59,200 nt of DNA from Gemmatimonadota bacterium (GCA_009692115.1 SHZU01000012.1:1-59200), one strand, 5' to 3'. Positions 40,795 through 49,580 are shown, counted from the first letter of the stretch. Notes: generated by a model not told the origin, from the letters alone. A program made the numbers and translations.

Positions 40795-41916
40795 CTACGG
40801 CACCCGCCGAAACCCGGCGCCGTCCTGTTCCACGAGGCCGACGATTTCGAGCTCCGAGAGCGCCCCGATCAGGGTCTCAGGCCGAACGGTCAGCTCTTCG
40901 GCCAAGCCCTCCAGCGTGCGTGGCGTCCCGTCGAGCACCCCCAAGATCCGTTGCAACTCAGTCCGAATCCGACCCCGGGCCAAGTCGCGGTCGCCGCCGG
41001 TTCGAAGCCCGGCCCGGAACCCTGGGTCGACCTCGGGGTAGAGCGATAGGAGATCATCCGGCTCCCGGTAGAGCGCTGCCCCCCCATCGCGAATCAACTG
41101 GTTGGGCCCGAGACTGGTTCGGCTGGTAATCGGGCCCGGCACCGCCAGAATTTCCCGGCCCTGCTCCAGCGCGGTGCCGGCGGTAATCAGAGCCCCGGAA
41201 CCGGCGGCGGCCTCCACCACCACGGTGGCCCGGGCCAACCCGCTGATCAGCCGGTTCCGGCGCTGAAAACTTCCGGCGGTTGGCCGTTCGCCGGGGGGAA
41301 ACTCGGTCAGGAGGAGCCCGTCGGCCGCCATCCGTTCGTACAGGGTGCGATTGGCGGCCGGGTAGACGACGCCGAGCCCGTTGCCTAACACCCCGATGGT
41401 CCGCCCGGTCGGGACCGCCGCCCAGTGGGCCACCGCATCGAGGCCTCGCGCCATCCCGCTCACGACCGTCAGGCCGCCATCCGCCGCGAGCCGGGCCAGG
41501 TCGCGGGTCACCCCGATCCCGTACGGGCTCGGATGCCGGGACCCGACGATGGCCACCGCCGGCCCCCGGAGCCGGTCGAGGTGGCCAATCCCGAACAGCA
41601 CGGCCGGAGGGCTCGGAATGGTGCCTAACGATCCCGGGTACTCGGCGTCGAACGGGGTCAGCAAGAACCCGCCGAGTTCGGTGACCCGGGCCACCATCCG
41701 GTCGAGGGCGGTGCCGTCGAAGCCCTTGATGGCGGTTGCGGCGGCGGCGGTCATTGTGGGAATGGAGCCTAAAAACGCAAACGGCGCCGCAAGGGCGCCG
41801 CTCCAGGTTCGACAGTGATCCTTCAACCTCTTCAGCCGTGCCGGCCCGATTCCCGGCGTCAGCGCCAGCGCGAGGTAGGCGTAGCGTTCGTCATTCAAGG
41901 GCATCGGCTGAATCAT
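40795..41916 (-). CDS. dprA: DNA-processing protein DprA
   Basis: 373 residues from ATG 41916; an internal ATG at 41904 is the alternative. An N-terminal SAM-like domain (TPGIGPARLKRLKDH) is followed by the Rossmann-like DprA domain (AVAIVGSRHPSPYG, VVSGMARGLDAVAHWAA, GNGLGVVYPAANRTLYE, FQRRNRLISGLARATVVVEAAAGSGALITA) and a C-terminal winged helix (LAEELTVRPETLIGALSELEI). DprA loads RecA onto single-stranded DNA taken up during natural transformation. The start overlaps the obgE end. It contains three TTA-GGC pairs, the most of any gene after rarA. Confidence 0.94.
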   Translation of the reverse strand: MIQPMPLNDERYAYLALALTPGIGPARLKRLKDHCRTWSGALAAPFAFLGSIPTMTAAAATAIKGFDGTALDRMVARVTELGGFLLTPFDAEYPGSLGTIPSPPAVLFGIGHLDRLRGPAVAIVGSRHPSPYGIGVTRDLARLAADGGLTVVSGMARGLDAVAHWAAVPTGRTIGVLGNGLGVVYPAANRTLYERMAADGLLLTEFPPGERPTAGSFQRRNRLISGLARATVVVEAAAGSGALITAGTALEQGREILAVPGPITSRTSLGPNQLIRDGGAALYREPDDLLSLYPEVDPGFRAGLRTGGDRDLARGRIRTELQRILGVLDGTPRTLEGLAEELTVRPETLIGALSELEIVGLVEQDGAGFRRVP

Positions 41917-42907
41917 CCTTCAGTTTGGCGGCCTCGATGAGGCGGAAGAAGGTCCGCTTGAGCTCGTCGAGCCCAGTGCCGGCGGCCGCCGAGATGACCA
42001 CGATCGCCACGGCGTCGGGTGCCACGATAGCCGGCACCTCCTCCTCCGGCGGCAGGACGTCGCGCTTCGACTGCACCACCAGAAACGGCTTCCGGTACAA
42101 CGGTTCACTATAAGCCTGAACCTCGCGCCGGAGCCGGTCGAAGGCTGCCTGCGAGTCCGGGGCATCGACCGGGATCATGAACGCCAGCACCCGGGTCCGC
42201 TCGATGTGGCGTAAGAACTGGAGTCCGAGTCCCTTTCCCTGGTGGGCCCCCTCGATGATGCCCGGAATGTCGGCCACCACGTAGGTCCGGGAATCGCCCA
42301 TCGACACCACCCCAAGATTCGGCTCCAACGTGGTGAACGGATAGTCGGCGATCTTGGGCCGCGCCGCCGAGACCACGGACAGCAGGGTGCTCTTGCCGGC
42401 GTTCGGCTCGCCGACCAGACCGACATCGGCAATCAGCTTCAGTTCGAACTCGATGGTGCGTTCCTGCCCCGCTTCGCCCGGCTCCCATTCCCGGGGCGCC
42501 CGGTGGGTGGAGCTCGTAAACCGGGTGTTGCCCCGCCCGCCCCGCCCGCCCTTGGCCACCAGAATCAGCTGGCCCGACACCAGCACCTCGCCTAACAGGT
42601 CGCCGGTCTTGGTATCCTTGATGATCGTGCCCAGAGGCACCGGCAGCACGACGTCGTCGCCGGTGGCCCCGGTCATGTTCTTGCCCTTGCCGTGCATGCC
42701 CCGTTCGGCTTTCCAGATCGTCCGATAGCGATAGTCGAGCAACGTCGTCAGGTTGGAATCGCCCTGGACATAGGCCTGCCCACCGTTGCCGCCATCCCCG
42801 CCGTCGGGTCCGCCCTTCGGCACATATTTGAAGCGCTGAAACGACGCGGTACCGGACCCGCCGGTACCCGCCTCAACTTGGACTTCCACTCGATCGACAA
42901 AGCTCAT
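41891..42907 (-). CDS. obgE: GTPase ObgE
   Basis: 338 residues from ATG 42907, overlapping the preceding stop (ATGA). The glycine-rich N-terminal Obg domain (GGPDGGDGGNGGQAYV, GGRGGRGNTRF, about 1-158) is followed by the GTPase domain with GEPNAGKST, the switch and G3 VADIPGIIEGAHQGKGLG, and the SKRD (NKxD variant) motif near residue 281. No C-terminal OCT domain is present. Obg proteins assist 50S assembly and link to ppGpp signalling. In this genome the gene lies between a CMD-family gene and dprA, not next to rpmA. Confidence 0.96.
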   Translation of the reverse strand: MSFVDRVEVQVEAGTGGSGTASFQRFKYVPKGGPDGGDGGNGGQAYVQGDSNLTTLLDYRYRTIWKAERGMHGKGKNMTGATGDDVVLPVPLGTIIKDTKTGDLLGEVLVSGQLILVAKGGRGGRGNTRFTSSTHRAPREWEPGEAGQERTIEFELKLIADVGLVGEPNAGKSTLLSVVSAARPKIADYPFTTLEPNLGVVSMGDSRTYVVADIPGIIEGAHQGKGLGLQFLRHIERTRVLAFMIPVDAPDSQAAFDRLRREVQAYSEPLYRKPFLVVQSKRDVLPPEEEVPAIVAPDAVAIVVISAAAGTGLDELKRTFFRLIEAAKLKDDSADALE

Positions 42908-43515
42908 CCGGTAACCCGCTCCCACAATCGTCGCGCCATCGTCATGGCTGTCGCACTCGCCTCACTCGCGGTCGCGTCCAACACCGCGCTGATCGCCGCC
43001 CGATCGGCCCCGGCATTTCGGGCCCCTCGCAAATGCGAGTGGAGTTGTCGCTCGGCCTCGAGCACGGTCACTTGAGCAATCACACAAAACTCCCGACGGA
43101 TCAGATCGAGCCCGGGACGAGACAGCGTCCGGCCGTAGCCCTCCGACACCATCCAGCCGTCGAGGGCCGGGTGCAGACCAGCCACATTGGCCCGGAGCTT
43201 GGCGTAGTTCGCCCCATAGATGATCCGGCAGGTTGCTTCCCCGCGCACCCGCCAACCGGCCGCCTGGGACCCATCGGTGCCGTCCTCCAACTCCGCCGGC
43301 GGCTGCCCGGTGGCCGACCGCCATTCGACCGCGGCCGATAGCGCCCGAGGGTACCCGACCATCAGCACTGACTGCAGCAGGAGTTCGTCGCCCCAGACCA
43401 CCGGCACCCCGGCCCGACAAGCCGCCACCGCCGCCTCGGCAACCCGAGCCCCCCGCCCGCCGGCAATGGCGGCCGCGAACCGCACCAACGCCTCGGTCGG
43501 CTGGTCGAGCGCCAT
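42904..43515 (-). CDS. Carboxymuconolactone decarboxylase / AhpD-like family protein
   Basis: 203 residues from ATG 43515 (a GTG directly before it is possible). It is mostly helical, with a CMD-like repeat: ACRAGVPVVWGDELLLQSVLMVGYPRALSAA, and a second half SEGYGRTLSRPGLDLIRREFCVIAQVTVLEAERQLHSHLRGARNAGA. Proteins of this fold include AhpD peroxidase partners and decarboxylases. AhpD needs a CxxC with a following His; I see only an isolated Cys in EFCVI, so peroxidase activity is unsupported. The start follows an asparaginase gene after 39 bases, and the stop overlaps obgE. Confidence 0.75.
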   Translation of the reverse strand: MALDQPTEALVRFAAAIAGGRGARVAEAAVAACRAGVPVVWGDELLLQSVLMVGYPRALSAAVEWRSATGQPPAELEDGTDGSQAAGWRVRGEATCRIIYGANYAKLRANVAGLHPALDGWMVSEGYGRTLSRPGLDLIRREFCVIAQVTVLEAERQLHSHLRGARNAGADRAAISAVLDATASEASATAMTMARRLWERVTG

Positions 43516-43553
43516 CACAATAACCAGTCCGGCCGGAAGCGGCGTACCATTCT

Positions 43554-44570
43554 TCAGCGATCAGGCGCGAAAAAATCGAGATGGCCGGCCGCCCGAATCT
43601 GGCCCACCAACGCCCCTCGGGTGGTTCGAACGGCCGCCTCGCGGTGCTCGGTCAAACTGTCCAGCCGGTCCACCGCGTCACCGGCCGGGCCCCGTTCGAA
43701 GACCTGGTGGAGCACCGCCAGGAGGGCCATCCCGACGGAACTCATGTCACCATCTTCAACCTTGATCGCGATGCCGACGCCCCGCGCCGGAATCGCCGCG
43801 CAATACACCCCCTCGGCCCCGATCTTGGCAAAGATTTCCCCGGGAAACACCGTCATCAGATCGGTGCAGAGCCGCTTCGTTCCGGCAATCAAGTGCGGAT
43901 GTTTGGTGACCGCCTGCCAGAGCGCCCGAACTTCCGGGCGGGCCGACACCCCAAACCGGGCGTAGGCCTGCGCCATCCGGCGGAGTGGAAGCCCAAAGCA
44001 CACCGTAGCGCATCCATCGACCGCCAGCACCAGCTCATTCCGCGGGATCCCGGTCCACTGCTCGATTTCGTCCTGGATCCGGTCCTGCACCGGGTGCCCC
44101 TGCCGCTCGTAGCCCGCGAGATCCCATCCATGGTGCTTGGCCAGCGCGAGGAGCCCCGTGTGCTTGCCCGAACAGTTACTCCACCGGGCCGTCATCCGGG
44201 TTCCCGATCGGATCACGTCCCGGGCCACCTCGGGCGAGAGCGGCGGGTGCGGCCCGCAGGCCAGGAGCGACTCGTCGATGCCGGTCTTGGCCATGAACCG
44301 GTCCACCGCCTCGAGGTGGACGGGTTCGCTCGAGTGCGAGGCGCAGGCGATGGCCAACTCTTCGTCGGTCAGCCCAAACCGTTCCTGGGCACCGTCCAGA
44401 ATCAACGGCAGGACCTGGAACGGCTTGGCCGCCGAACGCCAAAAGGTCACCAAGTCGGGGTCGCCGGTGGCCGCCAGGAGCCGGCCATCGCTGTCGGCCA
44501 CCACGGCCGTCACCCGATGGACCGACTCCACCAGCGGCCCCCGCGTCACTTCAATGCGAAATGGGTGCAT
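43554..44570 (-). CDS. Asparaginase (type-II / thermolabile Rhizobium-type family)
   Basis: 338 residues. It belongs to the family sometimes called asparaginase II or bacterial thermolabile asparaginase, unrelated to E. coli AnsB. The family segments are FWRSAAKPFQVLPLI, CASHSSEPVHLEAV, RWSNCSGKHTGLLALAKHHGW, LAVDGCATVCFGLPL and the tail VEDGDMSSVGMALLAVL. It hydrolyses asparagine to aspartate and ammonia, probably in the cytoplasm because no signal peptide is present. It is divergent from the Wzi-like gene, with only 41 bases between them. Confidence 0.85.
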   Translation of the reverse strand: MHPFRIEVTRGPLVESVHRVTAVVADSDGRLLAATGDPDLVTFWRSAAKPFQVLPLILDGAQERFGLTDEELAIACASHSSEPVHLEAVDRFMAKTGIDESLLACGPHPPLSPEVARDVIRSGTRMTARWSNCSGKHTGLLALAKHHGWDLAGYERQGHPVQDRIQDEIEQWTGIPRNELVLAVDGCATVCFGLPLRRMAQAYARFGVSARPEVRALWQAVTKHPHLIAGTKRLCTDLMTVFPGEIFAKIGAEGVYCAAIPARGVGIAIKVEDGDMSSVGMALLAVLHQVFERGPAGDAVDRLDSLTEHREAAVRTTRGALVGQIRAAGHLDFFAPDR

Positions 44571-44611
44571 GCCGGGGGAAACATAGCCGGTTGGCCCATT
44601 ACATTCCGGCC
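44571..44611. promoter_or_regulatory. Divergent promoter gap with two -10-like boxes
   Basis: This 41-base gap separates two divergent start codons. On the minus strand TATGTT (44580-44585) lies nine bases upstream of the asparaginase ATG. On the plus strand TACATT (44600-44605) lies six bases upstream of the Wzi-like GTG. Both positions imply very short or no leader. No ribosome-binding site is visible on either side. The -35 elements are not obvious. Confidence 0.4.
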
Positions 44612-46098
44612 GTGCGCCTTCTCTTCGTCGGACTCGTCCTGGCCCTCCCGCTGGCGGCGCAATCGTCGCCCTATATCCCGCTCGACCATCCGGTCCTGCC
44701 GGCGGCCGAGTACCTGATCACCCGGGGCGACATCGCGGACCCGTCGCCAATGATTCGGCCCTTCCGGCGGTCCGATTTGCTCCGGGTCATCGGTCACGCC
44801 GGACTCGACTCGGCCACGGCCTCGGGCCGGCTGGCGGTAAGGCTCGTCGAAGCATTTGCCGATCCCAAAGAAGCGCACTGGATTCGAGTAGCGCCCCGGC
44901 TTGGCGTCGACGGTTTTTCGAGGGCCCGGCGCGATCTCTTCCATCCCGCGGGGGCCGGGGGGGTCCGGCCGTCTCTCGAGTCGAACTTGAACTCCAGTCG
45001 GGCCCCCTGGTCATGATGAGCCGGGCGGCGGCCGAGAACCGGCCCAAGCTCGACCCCGCCTGGGCGGGGGCCGCCACCCAGCGAACCGAGTCACAAGCCT
45101 ACCGTTTCATTGACGCGTATCTCGCGGGGCAATGGAAACACGCCCGGCTCTTCTTTGGGCAAATGGAACGAAATTCAGGGCCGGTTGGATCGACTGGGCT
45201 CTCGATCGCGAACCAAGGGTACCCCCGCACCGACTTGGCTTTCGAGGTGGTCTTTCGGGACCTCCAGTTCACGGCGCTCGGCACCCAGTTCACCGCGATG
45301 CGGTCGAACGACGGGACGATCCATCAGCGGTACTTCATGGCGCACCGGCTCAACACCCGGCTCTCCAGCCGGCTCAGCCTGGCCCTGTGGGAAACGGCGG
45401 TGTTGTCCGGAACCAACCGGTCTTTCGAACCAGGCTTTGCCAATCCCCTGATCCTGTTTTCCTTCCTGATCCAACAGGGAATGAAGGACGACCGCAATAC
45501 CATTCTCGGCGGCGACCTGTCGTGGCGGCCCGCCCACCGCGTCCTGTTCCAGGGCCAAGCGATGATCGACGATCGGTGGCGACGAAAACCCGATCCGACC
45601 GGCACCGGTGAACCGGCCCACCCCGGCCGGTGGGCCGCCACCATGGTCGGTTCAGACGCGCTCGGCAGCCGGCTCAGTTGGCGAGCCCACCTGGCGATTG
45701 TGAGCACACTGGCCTATCGCACCCTCGACAACGATCAGAATTTCGTGGACAAGGGTCTCGGCATCGGCCCGCAGTTTCCCGACCACCTGAGTCTTGGGGT
45801 GAGCGTCGGCGTCCCGGTCGGCAAGTCGTGGCTGGTCGCTCCGGATTTGACGCTGTTCCAACAGGGCGAGGGTCGATATGACCAGCCGTTTCCGTTAGGC
45901 GCCGCCCTGACCGCCACCCCCGAGCTCTTCCTCGGTGCGGTCGAATCGACCTGGCGCCTCGGCGCCCGCACCTCCGGCGGCCTGGGCCCGTTTCAGTTCC
46001 TCGGCGAAGGCGGCTGGCACCATACCACCACCCGGAACCGCTTCGTGGCCCGGATCCGGGCCACGGTCGGCTTCCAAGCCCAGAAAGCATTGCAATGA
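44612..46098 (+). pseudogene. Wzi-like capsule assembly / outer-membrane protein, frameshifted at a G7 tract
   Basis: From GTG 44612 the frame encodes a signal peptide (LLFVGLVLALPLAAQ) and a capsule-assembly-like start (SSPYIPLDHPVLPAAEYLITRGDI, FRRSDLLRVIGHA), then drifts out of frame at a run of seven G (44957-44963) and stops at 45016. From 45013 the other frame continues the same protein: RVELELQSGPLVMMSRAAAENRPKLDP and a beta-barrel-like remainder ending at 46098. Adding one G to the tract restores a single protein of about 495 residues. It may be a phase-variable gene in the off state, a real null allele or a sequencing error. The barrel protein resembles Wzi, which anchors capsule on the surface. 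Confidence 0.75.
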
Positions 46099-47135
46099 CC
46101 GCCCAACCATTGGCGCCCCTCACGCGGGACCGGATCACCACGCTGCTCGACCGGATGCGCGGCCGCCGCGTGGTGGTCGTCGGCGACATCATGCTCGACC
46201 GCTACCTGATCGGCGACACCGACCGGCTCTCGCCCGAGGCCCCCGTGCCGGTCGTGACGGTTCGGAGCTCCCGGTCGGCGTTAGGCGGCGCCGCGAACGT
46301 CGCCGCCAACGTCGCCGCGGTCGGGGGTACGGCACTCTTGGCCGGCGCCATCGGCGACGACGAGCACGGAACCCTGATCCGGACCGAACTCGCCGCCAAG
46401 CACCTCGACGACCGGTACTTGGTGACCGTGGCCGACCGTCCGACGACGACCAAGACCCGGGTCATGGCCCGCGGCCAGCAAGTGGTCCGGATCGACGAGG
46501 AACGGGACACCCCCCTGGCGTCGAATGATCTAGCCAGGCTTTGGGCCGTCATCGACGCCACCATGGCCTCGGCCGATGCGCTGGTGCTCGAGGACTACAA
46601 CAAGGGCGCCCTCGTCCCCGCCCTGATCCGCGACGCGATCGCCGCCGCCCGCCGCCGCGGAATGCCAGTGGTGGTCGATCCCAAGTTCCGGCACTTCTTC
46701 GAGTACGGCGGCGCCACCGTCTTCAAGCCGAACCGGCGCGAGCTCGAAGCCGCTTTGGGCGCCGGCGCCGACTTCACCCTCGACCCCCATTCGTTGGTGA
46801 GCGCCCGAGAGCGGCTCGGGGTCGACAACCTACTGGTAACGTTAGGCAGCGAGGGAATGGCACTGGTGACCCTCGACGGCACTCGAAGCCAAGTCCCGAG
46901 CCGGGCCCGCGAAGTCTTCGATGTCTCTGGGGCCGGCGATACGGTGACTGCCTGGGTGGCGACCGCCCTGGCGGCCGGCGCCTCGGTGCCGGAGGCGGCC
47001 TATCTCGGCAACTACGCCGCCGGGCTCGAGGTCGCGAAAGCCGGCGTGGCCACCGTCTCACCGGCCGAAGTGTTGGCCATGTTCGACGAGGAACACGACG
47101 CAATCGGCCGGTGGCGGCGGGGGGGAGCGATTTGA
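46095..47135 (+). CDS. rfaE1: D-glycero-beta-D-manno-heptose-7-phosphate kinase
   Basis: 346 residues; ATG overlaps the previous stop (ATGA). It is a PfkB/ribokinase-fold enzyme of LPS-core heptose synthesis. VVVVGDIMLDRYLIGDTDRLSPEAPVPVV is the family N-terminus, VVVDPKFRHFFEYGGATVFKPN a middle signature, and the anion-hole/catalytic segment is DVSGAGDTVTAWVA. It corresponds to the kinase domain of HldE, and no nucleotidyltransferase domain is fused. The partner enzyme GmhA is encoded at 54924-55493. GmhB and the RfaE2 step are not seen in the window. Confidence 0.93.
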   Translation: MTAQPLAPLTRDRITTLLDRMRGRRVVVVGDIMLDRYLIGDTDRLSPEAPVPVVTVRSSRSALGGAANVAANVAAVGGTALLAGAIGDDEHGTLIRTELAAKHLDDRYLVTVADRPTTTKTRVMARGQQVVRIDEERDTPLASNDLARLWAVIDATMASADALVLEDYNKGALVPALIRDAIAAARRRGMPVVVDPKFRHFFEYGGATVFKPNRRELEAALGAGADFTLDPHSLVSARERLGVDNLLVTLGSEGMALVTLDGTRSQVPSRAREVFDVSGAGDTVTAWVATALAAGASVPEAAYLGNYAAGLEVAKAGVATVSPAEVLAMFDEEHDAIGRWRRGGAI

Positions 47136-47149
47136 CGGGATCCTACAGA

Positions 47150-47223
47150 TGGGCGGTGAGGGGATCGAACCCCCGACCTCTGGTATGTGAGACCAGCGCT
47201 CTAACCAGCTGAGCTAACCGCCC
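47150..47223 (-). tRNA. tRNA-Val(CAC)
   Basis: On the minus strand the gene begins GGGCGGT and pairs with ACCGCCC before A73 (47150). The anticodon stem CTGGT/ACCAG encloses CTCACAT, anticodon CAC. The D-arm AGCTCAGCTGGTTAGAGC and the T-loop TTCGATC are typical. CCA is not encoded. A TAGACT -10-like box lies about 10-15 bases upstream of the 5' end. Confidence 0.96.
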
Positions 47224-47334
47224 GAAGTGGCCGATAGTCTAACGGCCCCCCTCACCCCCGAGCAAGCGCCCCTTGCCGCCCCACCGACCCCGCCGTATCG
47301 TTGCCGCTTCCCTACCACCACCGGAGTTCCCCAG

Positions 47335-48006
47335 ATGTTCGACTCGCAAGGTTCGACCCATCGTCGCGGATTCCTCGGCCGCCTCACCGCGACGGCCGCT
47401 GCCCTTGGCCTCGGCGGACTCGTCCCCCGGAGCCTCAGCGCCGAGCCAACGCCAGGCTCCACCGGCGCCGATCCCGCCTACGAAGCCTGGCTCAGCAAGG
47501 TCACCGGCAAGCACAAGATGGTGTTCGACGCCCCCGAACCGAACGGCGGCATGCCGGTGATCTGGCCCCGGGTCTGGCTCGATACCACCAACGGGCACTA
47601 CGGCACGACCGACCCCCAGAACACCGCCGTCGTCATCCTCCGCCACGGCGCTGTGGGTTTTGCTCTGAACGACTCCATGTGGGCGAAATACAAACTCGGC
47701 GAGGCCTTCAAGATCACCGACGGGGCCGCCCCCGCCACCCGAAACACCTGGCTCAAGCCCCTCCCCATCCCGATCCCCGGCACCGGCGTCGAAACCCTCC
47801 TGGCCAAGGGCGTCCTCTTCGGCGCCTGCAACGTGGCCCTCACGTTCAACTCCGGTGCCGTCGCCCAAGCCATGAAGTTGGATGCGGCCGCCGTCAAAGC
47901 CGACTGGATCGCCAACCTGATCCCCGGAGTCCAAGTCGTCCCCTCCGGCGTCCTCGCCGTCAGCGGCACCCAACAAAAAGGCTGCGCCTACTGCTTCGCC
48001 GGCTAA
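47335..48006 (+). CDS. Tat-exported DsrE-like protein (function unknown)
   Basis: 223 residues from ATG 47335 with GGAG nine bases upstream; the earlier open frame to 47227 is rejected. The N-terminus has a twin-arginine signal (RRGFLGRL followed by a hydrophobic stretch and AEP). The mature part contains VVILRHGAVGFALNDSMWAKY and KGVLFGACNVALTFNSG, resembling DsrE/DsrF-fold sulfur-relay proteins. A C-terminal CAYCFAG carries a CxxC pair. Similar exported proteins in related bacteria are usually annotated only as Tat-signal proteins. A periplasmic redox or sulfur role is possible but unproven. It sits alone between two oppositely oriented tRNA genes. Confidence 0.65.
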   Translation: MFDSQGSTHRRGFLGRLTATAAALGLGGLVPRSLSAEPTPGSTGADPAYEAWLSKVTGKHKMVFDAPEPNGGMPVIWPRVWLDTTNGHYGTTDPQNTAVVILRHGAVGFALNDSMWAKYKLGEAFKITDGAAPATRNTWLKPLPIPIPGTGVETLLAKGVLFGACNVALTFNSGAVAQAMKLDAAAVKADWIANLIPGVQVVPSGVLAVSGTQQKGCAYCFAG

Positions 48007-48041
48007 AACCCCCACCCCCGCCCGGCACCCGCCCCCCCCAA

Positions 48042-48090
48042 GCCGAGTACCGAGTACCGAGTGCCGAGCGCCAAGCGCCGAGTGCCGAGT
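48042..48090 (+). repeat. Seven tandem copies of a 7-bp repeat, GCCGAGY-type
   Basis: The units read GCCGAGT, ACCGAGT, ACCGAGT, GCCGAGC, GCCAAGC, GCCGAGT, GCCGAGT. The array ends two bases before the 3' end of the CAU tRNA gene. A related five-unit array lies at 50377-50411. The units differ by single bases, so the copies have drifted or were seeded imperfectly. Confidence 0.9.
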
Positions 48091-48091
48091 A

Positions 48092-48165
48092 TGGGCCCTC
48101 TGGGATTCGAACCCAGGACCTACGGATTATGAGTCCGCTGCTCTAACCGCCTGAGCTAAGGGCCC
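48092..48165 (-). tRNA. tRNA with CAU anticodon (elongator Met or Ile2)
   Basis: On the minus strand the gene begins GGGCCCTTAGCTCAG and ends CAGAGGGCCCA. The anticodon stem GCGGA/TCCGT encloses CTCATAA, anticodon CAU. The first base pair is G-C, so it is not initiator tRNA, which has an unpaired 1-72. The stem, acceptor and loop look more like tRNA-Ile2, whose C34 is modified to lysidine, than like many elongator Met genes, but this needs a covariance model. CCA is not encoded. The 3' end abuts the 7-bp repeat array. Confidence 0.93.
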
Positions 48166-48175
48166 GACCCGAGCA

Positions 48176-48181
48176 AATATA
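48176..48181 (-). promoter_or_regulatory. -10 box of the CAU tRNA gene
   Basis: Minus-strand TATATT lies eleven bases upstream of the tRNA 5' end at 48165. No convincing -35 hexamer is seen at the standard 17-base spacing (GGCCAA is there). The position fits a short 5' leader removed by RNase P. Confidence 0.4.
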
Positions 48182-48226
48182 GGGTGTCGGCTTTCAACTT
48201 GGCCCCCGCCCCCCCATTTTTCGCCC

Positions 48227-49297
48227 GTGCGGGTATTCGTCCTCTCCGATCAATCCGATGACGCCGGCCGCCGGGAACGGCTCCGGGCCATCGTTGCCCA
48301 AGGCTCCGACGTGGTGCTCGCCACGCCAGGCGGCACGGCCGGCACCGATGGCGCCATCCGGTTGGCGCCGGTCGCCGTCCGGGGCGACCCGTCCGATCCC
48401 GCCGGCCAGAATTGGCACGCCGCCACCATTCGGCGATTGCTGGCCGATGTCCGCCCCGACTTGGTGCACATCGAGGCCGAGCCGGAGTCGGATCTGGCGG
48501 GCACAGCGTCCTCGCTCGCCACCAAGCTCGGAATTCCCTACGTCCTGTTCTCGTGGCAGTCCGTCCCGAAATCGCTCGGATTCCTGACTCGTCGCCGGGC
48601 CGTCCGGGTGCTCCAGGGCGCGGCCGGGGTAATCGGCGGCAACCGCCTGGCCATGAACCTGCTCCGCGCGCTGGCTCCCCAGGCGGTGGCGACGTCACTC
48701 CTGCCGGCGGGCGTGACCGTCGGTAATCCGGTCGAACGGCCGGTTCGCGACGAGTTGGTGGTGGGGTTCGCCGGGCGCCTGGTGCCCGAACGCGGGCTGG
48801 CGTTCTTGATCGAGGCCCTCCGGCACACTTTCGGCAAATGGCGCCTCGTGGTGGCCGGGACCGGCCCCGAACAGGAAGCGATCGAGGCCTCGGCGCAGCG
48901 GTTGGGCTTGGCGTCGCGGTTGAGTTGGTTAGGCGGTCTCCGCGAGGAGAGCCTGGCGACGCTCTGGTCGGAAATCGACTGCCTGGCGGTGCTCTCGCGC
49001 GATACCCCGACCTGGGTCGATCATCATTCGCCGATCTTGCTGGAAGCGATGGGCCGGGGCATTACTCCGATCGTCACCAGTACCGGCGCCCTGGCCGAGC
49101 TGGTGGGCGACGCAGGCCCTGTGGTGGCGGATCAAGAGGCCCTGACGGCCGCCTTGCAGGCCTGGGTGGCCGACCCGGCAAGCTGCCGGGCCCGCGGCGC
49201 GGTGGCCCGGCAGTGGACCATGAGCCGGTTCTCGACCACCGTGGTCGCGGCCAAGACCATCGAATTCTGGACCGCCGCTGTCGAGCCAAGATCGTGA
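48227..49297 (+). CDS. Glycosyltransferase, GT4 family
   Basis: 356 residues from GTG 48227. It has two Rossmann-like halves of the GT-B fold. The acceptor half includes VRPDLVHIEAEPESDLAG. The donor half includes VVGFAGRLVPERGLAFLIEAL, VVAGTGPEQEAIEA, SRLSWLGGLREESLATLWSEID and the family's ExxxxxxxE-type HSPILLEAMGRGITPIVTSTGALAELV. Such enzymes move sugars from nucleotide donors to polysaccharide or lipid acceptors. The substrate is unknown. It lies at the left edge of a string of polysaccharide-gene fragments and is probably a survivor of that locus. Confidence 0.88.
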   Translation: MRVFVLSDQSDDAGRRERLRAIVAQGSDVVLATPGGTAGTDGAIRLAPVAVRGDPSDPAGQNWHAATIRRLLADVRPDLVHIEAEPESDLAGTASSLATKLGIPYVLFSWQSVPKSLGFLTRRRAVRVLQGAAGVIGGNRLAMNLLRALAPQAVATSLLPAGVTVGNPVERPVRDELVVGFAGRLVPERGLAFLIEALRHTFGKWRLVVAGTGPEQEAIEASAQRLGLASRLSWLGGLREESLATLWSEIDCLAVLSRDTPTWVDHHSPILLEAMGRGITPIVTSTGALAELVGDAGPVVADQEALTAALQAWVADPASCRARGAVARQWTMSRFSTTVVAAKTIEFWTAAVEPRS

Positions 49298-49320
49298 CTG
49301 GGCCCTCAGCACTTTTCGGA

Positions 49321-49580
49321 GCATTATTGCGAGAGCTACTCGTCGTCATGGCACTGATCCTGGCACCCGCCGCCCTCGTCGCCCGGACCGATTCGGGTGG
49401 CTTACAGGAGGAGGCCACGGTGGTTGGGGTCCCCTGTCTCACGGCCAGGCTCAATACCGAACGGCCCGTGACGGTGACCGAGGGCACCAACCGGTTGGTC
49501 GCATCGTCGCGGGATGCCATCCTTCCGGCGGCCAAGCAAATCCTGGCTGGGGGCCACCGTCCGAATCGGCGGCGGTCGGA
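49321..49580 (+). pseudogene. C-terminal fragment of a UDP-GlcNAc 2-epimerase (WecB-like)
   Basis: In the frame that contains 49387 the sequence reads TDSGGLQEEATVVGVPCLTA, then LNTERPVTVTEGTNRLV and AAKQILAGG, the conserved UDP-binding end of WecB-type epimerases. The preceding region (about 49321-49384) matches only weakly, and the N-terminal two thirds are missing. Downstream of about 49575 the homology ends where a minus-strand fragment begins. It contains a TTA-CAG pair. It is a gene remnant and has no start signal. Confidence 0.75.

Noticed and set aside
48042-48090. CRISPR-like array
   Set aside because: The repeats are 7 bases long with no spacers; it is a simple tandem repeat.
48092-48165. 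Initiator tRNA-fMet
   Set aside because: Base pair 1-72 is a normal G-C pair, which initiator tRNAs lack, so the CAU anticodon points to elongator Met or Ile2.
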